Assembly: GCA_026986775.1 (NCBI GenBank) | Contig: JALSNX010000001.1 | Span: 1 to 64,000 of the forward strand | DNA: 64,000 nucleotides | Direction: 5' to 3' | DNA from: Caldifarciminota bacterium | Lineage (GTDB): Bacteria > Hydrothermota > Hydrothermia > UBA1063 > CAJXJZ01 | In this document: in pieces, positions 62,972-64,000 of the stretch | How the letters are laid out: every line of letters starts with the position of its first letter | Numbering within the stretch: the first letter of the stretch is position 1 | Notes under the pieces: model-generated | Seen by the model: only the letters and a program-made list of their open reading frames with translations | Database searches by the model: none | Told to the model about the DNA's origin: nothing | Made by a program: the position numbers and the translations under genes

Positions 62972-63699
62972 CCAAGAAGGCCACCAGATTCAAGGAACTC
63001 CCTCAGCTCTGGACTTTTAGCCTCAAAGTACCTTTTACTTTCTATAACCTCAATTATAACACCATTGTTCAAAAGGGCTATTTTGTCGGATGTGTAAAGT
63101 GCCCCACGTATATCGTGGGTCACAAGTACACCTGTAATACCTTCCATCTTATTGAGTTTTTTTATCAACTTGTTTATTTTCCATGCCGTAAGAACATCAA
63201 GACCGGTTGTGGGTTCATCATAGAGAAGATATTTTGGCCTTGAAACAATGGCTCTGGCAAGGCCCACACGTTTTTTCATTCCACCTGATAATTCTGCGGG
63301 ATAAAGGTTTTCTATACCCTCAAGATCAACAAGATAAAGTGCCTCTTCTACCCTGCTTTTTATTTCATTCTCTGAGAAACCACGCTCTCTCAATGGCAAT
63401 GCTATGTTTTCGTACACTGTCATGGAATCAAACAGTGCTGCGCCCTGAAACACATAACTGAAATTTTTTCTCAGGCGATAAAGATCACGCTTTGATAATT
63501 TTGTAACATCAACCCCATCAACGATAACACTTCCCTTATCGGGCTTTAAAAGACCAATAACATGTTTTAAAAACACAGATTTACCTTCACCGCTTTTACC
63601 GAGTATTGCAATATCCTCACCATCTTTAATGGTAAGATTAACTCCCTTTAAAACTTCCTTATCACCAAAACTTTTATAAAGGTCAATAATCTCAATCAT
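62965..63699 (-). CDS. MlaF-type ABC ATPase
   Basis: 244 residues. Walker A ILGKSGEGKSVFLKHVIG, the signature ELSGGMKKRVGLARAI and Walker B YLLYDEPTTGLD match MlaF/Ttg2A. With the overlapping MlaE-like permease it forms an inner-membrane phospholipid transporter that keeps outer-membrane asymmetry. The direction of lipid flow is debated in the family. It overlaps the permease by four bases. Confidence 0.9.
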   Translation of the reverse strand: MIEIIDLYKSFGDKEVLKGVNLTIKDGEDIAILGKSGEGKSVFLKHVIGLLKPDKGSVIVDGVDVTKLSKRDLYRLRKNFSYVFQGAALFDSMTVYENIALPLRERGFSENEIKSRVEEALYLVDLEGIENLYPAELSGGMKKRVGLARAIVSRPKYLLYDEPTTGLDVLTAWKINKLIKKLNKMEGITGVLVTHDIRGALYTSDKIALLNNGVIIEVIESKRYFEAKSPELREFLESGGLLGQ

Positions 63700-64000
63700 C
63701 CGTAAAGAATCACCCCAAGTATGTAATCAGCCATTAAAACAAACAGTGAAGAATACATAACTGCCTGTGTGGTAGCAATTCCTACACCCTTCGCACCCTC
63801 TTTAGCATAATACCCAAAGGAACTTGAGATAAAGGCTATCAAAAAGCCAAAAACAACGCTTTTCAAAAGACCTCCAAAGAGGTCAATGGGATAAAAATAG
63901 GTTCTTATACCTGAAAAGAATGTAGAAAACGGAATATCAAGGTAAACTGCAGATACAACAGCAGAACCAGCAATAGCCACAAAATCAGCAAGTACCACTA
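63696..64000 (-). CDS. MlaE-type permease, C-terminal part (cut by window edge)
   Basis: About 100 residues of the C-terminal half: ADFVAIAGSAVVSAVYLDI, DLFGGLLKSVVFGFLIAFISS and GVGIATTQAVMYSSLFVLMADY, all typical of MlaE. The start lies beyond the window. Partner of the MlaF-like ATPase downstream. Confidence 0.88.
   Translation of the reverse strand, partial: VVLADFVAIAGSAVVSAVYLDIPFSTFFSGIRTYFYPIDLFGGLLKSVVFGFLIAFISSSFGYYAKEGAKGVGIATTQAVMYSSLFVLMADYILGVILYG

Noticed and set aside
1-64000. tRNA, rRNA, insertion sequences and phage genes
   Set aside because: No CCA-ended cloverleaf, no rRNA-like segment, no transposase or integrase ORF recognised. A scan with tRNAscan-SE and an IS database would be decisive.

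Overview
The window is about 64 kb of a gene-dense, fairly AT-rich bacterial chromosome with short intergenic gaps, many stop/start overlaps, and no tRNA, rRNA, CRISPR array or transposase that I can find. The cell is Gram-negative: there is Lgt, several lipobox proteins, an MlaF/MlaE-type lipid ABC pair, porin-like and beta-barrel proteins, and tripartite efflux parts. A PorX-like regulator and two secreted proteins with T9SS-type C-terminal tails point to the FCB group or a neighbouring candidate phylum (WOR-3/Stahlbacteria or Hydrothermota would fit). Pyruvate phosphate dikinase, butyrate kinase, phosphate butyryltransferase, acetate kinase and a secreted GH57 amylase suggest an anaerobic polysaccharide fermenter. 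The taxonomic placement is inference.

Layout. 0-14.9 kb: a small winged-helix regulator; a GH57 amylase + HD-GYP operon; a membrane protein, lytic transglycosylase and NfeD protease; a porin-like protein; an M50 protease, amidohydrolase, M23 peptidase and thioredoxin reductase run; an EamA transporter. 14.9-25.1 kb: two lipoproteins closed by a strong terminator, then a methyltransferase, an RsuA-type pseudouridine synthase, a secreted thioredoxin-like T9SS cargo, and AddA/AddB-like recombination nucleases. 25.1-27.7 kb: ChrA-like, MFS, DUF190 and CrcB genes. 27.8-40.9 kb: a ten-gene minus-strand operon that looks like a complete RiPP system. Its order is a Cys-rich precursor, a radical SAM/SPASM maturase, two propeller-like exported proteins, a second precursor (missed by the ORF track), an ABC exporter, a TolC-like protein, an HlyD-like adaptor and two RND proteins. 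41.1-48.1 kb: acyl-CoA synthetase, T9SS cargo, lamin-tail-domain protein, PorX, ComF and Lgt. 48.3-53.5 kb: a second accessory cassette with a frameshifted lipoprotein gene, a membrane protein, another ABC exporter and a DUF5916-like outer-membrane protein. 53.5-64 kb: PPDK, an outer-membrane lipoprotein, a TsaC-LMWPTP fusion, buk-ptb-ackA, DUF3108, a degenerate phosphoesterase-like protein, and MlaF/MlaE cut by the window edge.

The most interesting structure links the RiPP operon and the 48.3 kb cassette. Both start from near-identical, oppositely oriented promoters in which a homopolymeric C tract (C11 and C9) fills the spacer between the -35 and -10 boxes, giving 19-bp and 17-bp spacers. 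Each has a perfect palindrome at the predicted transcription start; the two palindromes differ by a compensating base-pair change. A shared upstream box lies about 55-60 bp from the -35. This looks like a co-regulated, possibly phase-variable pair of peptide maturation/export loci. The two precursors share CxC-x(4-5)-C-x(8)-GYxxG, and I do not recognise this as a described family.
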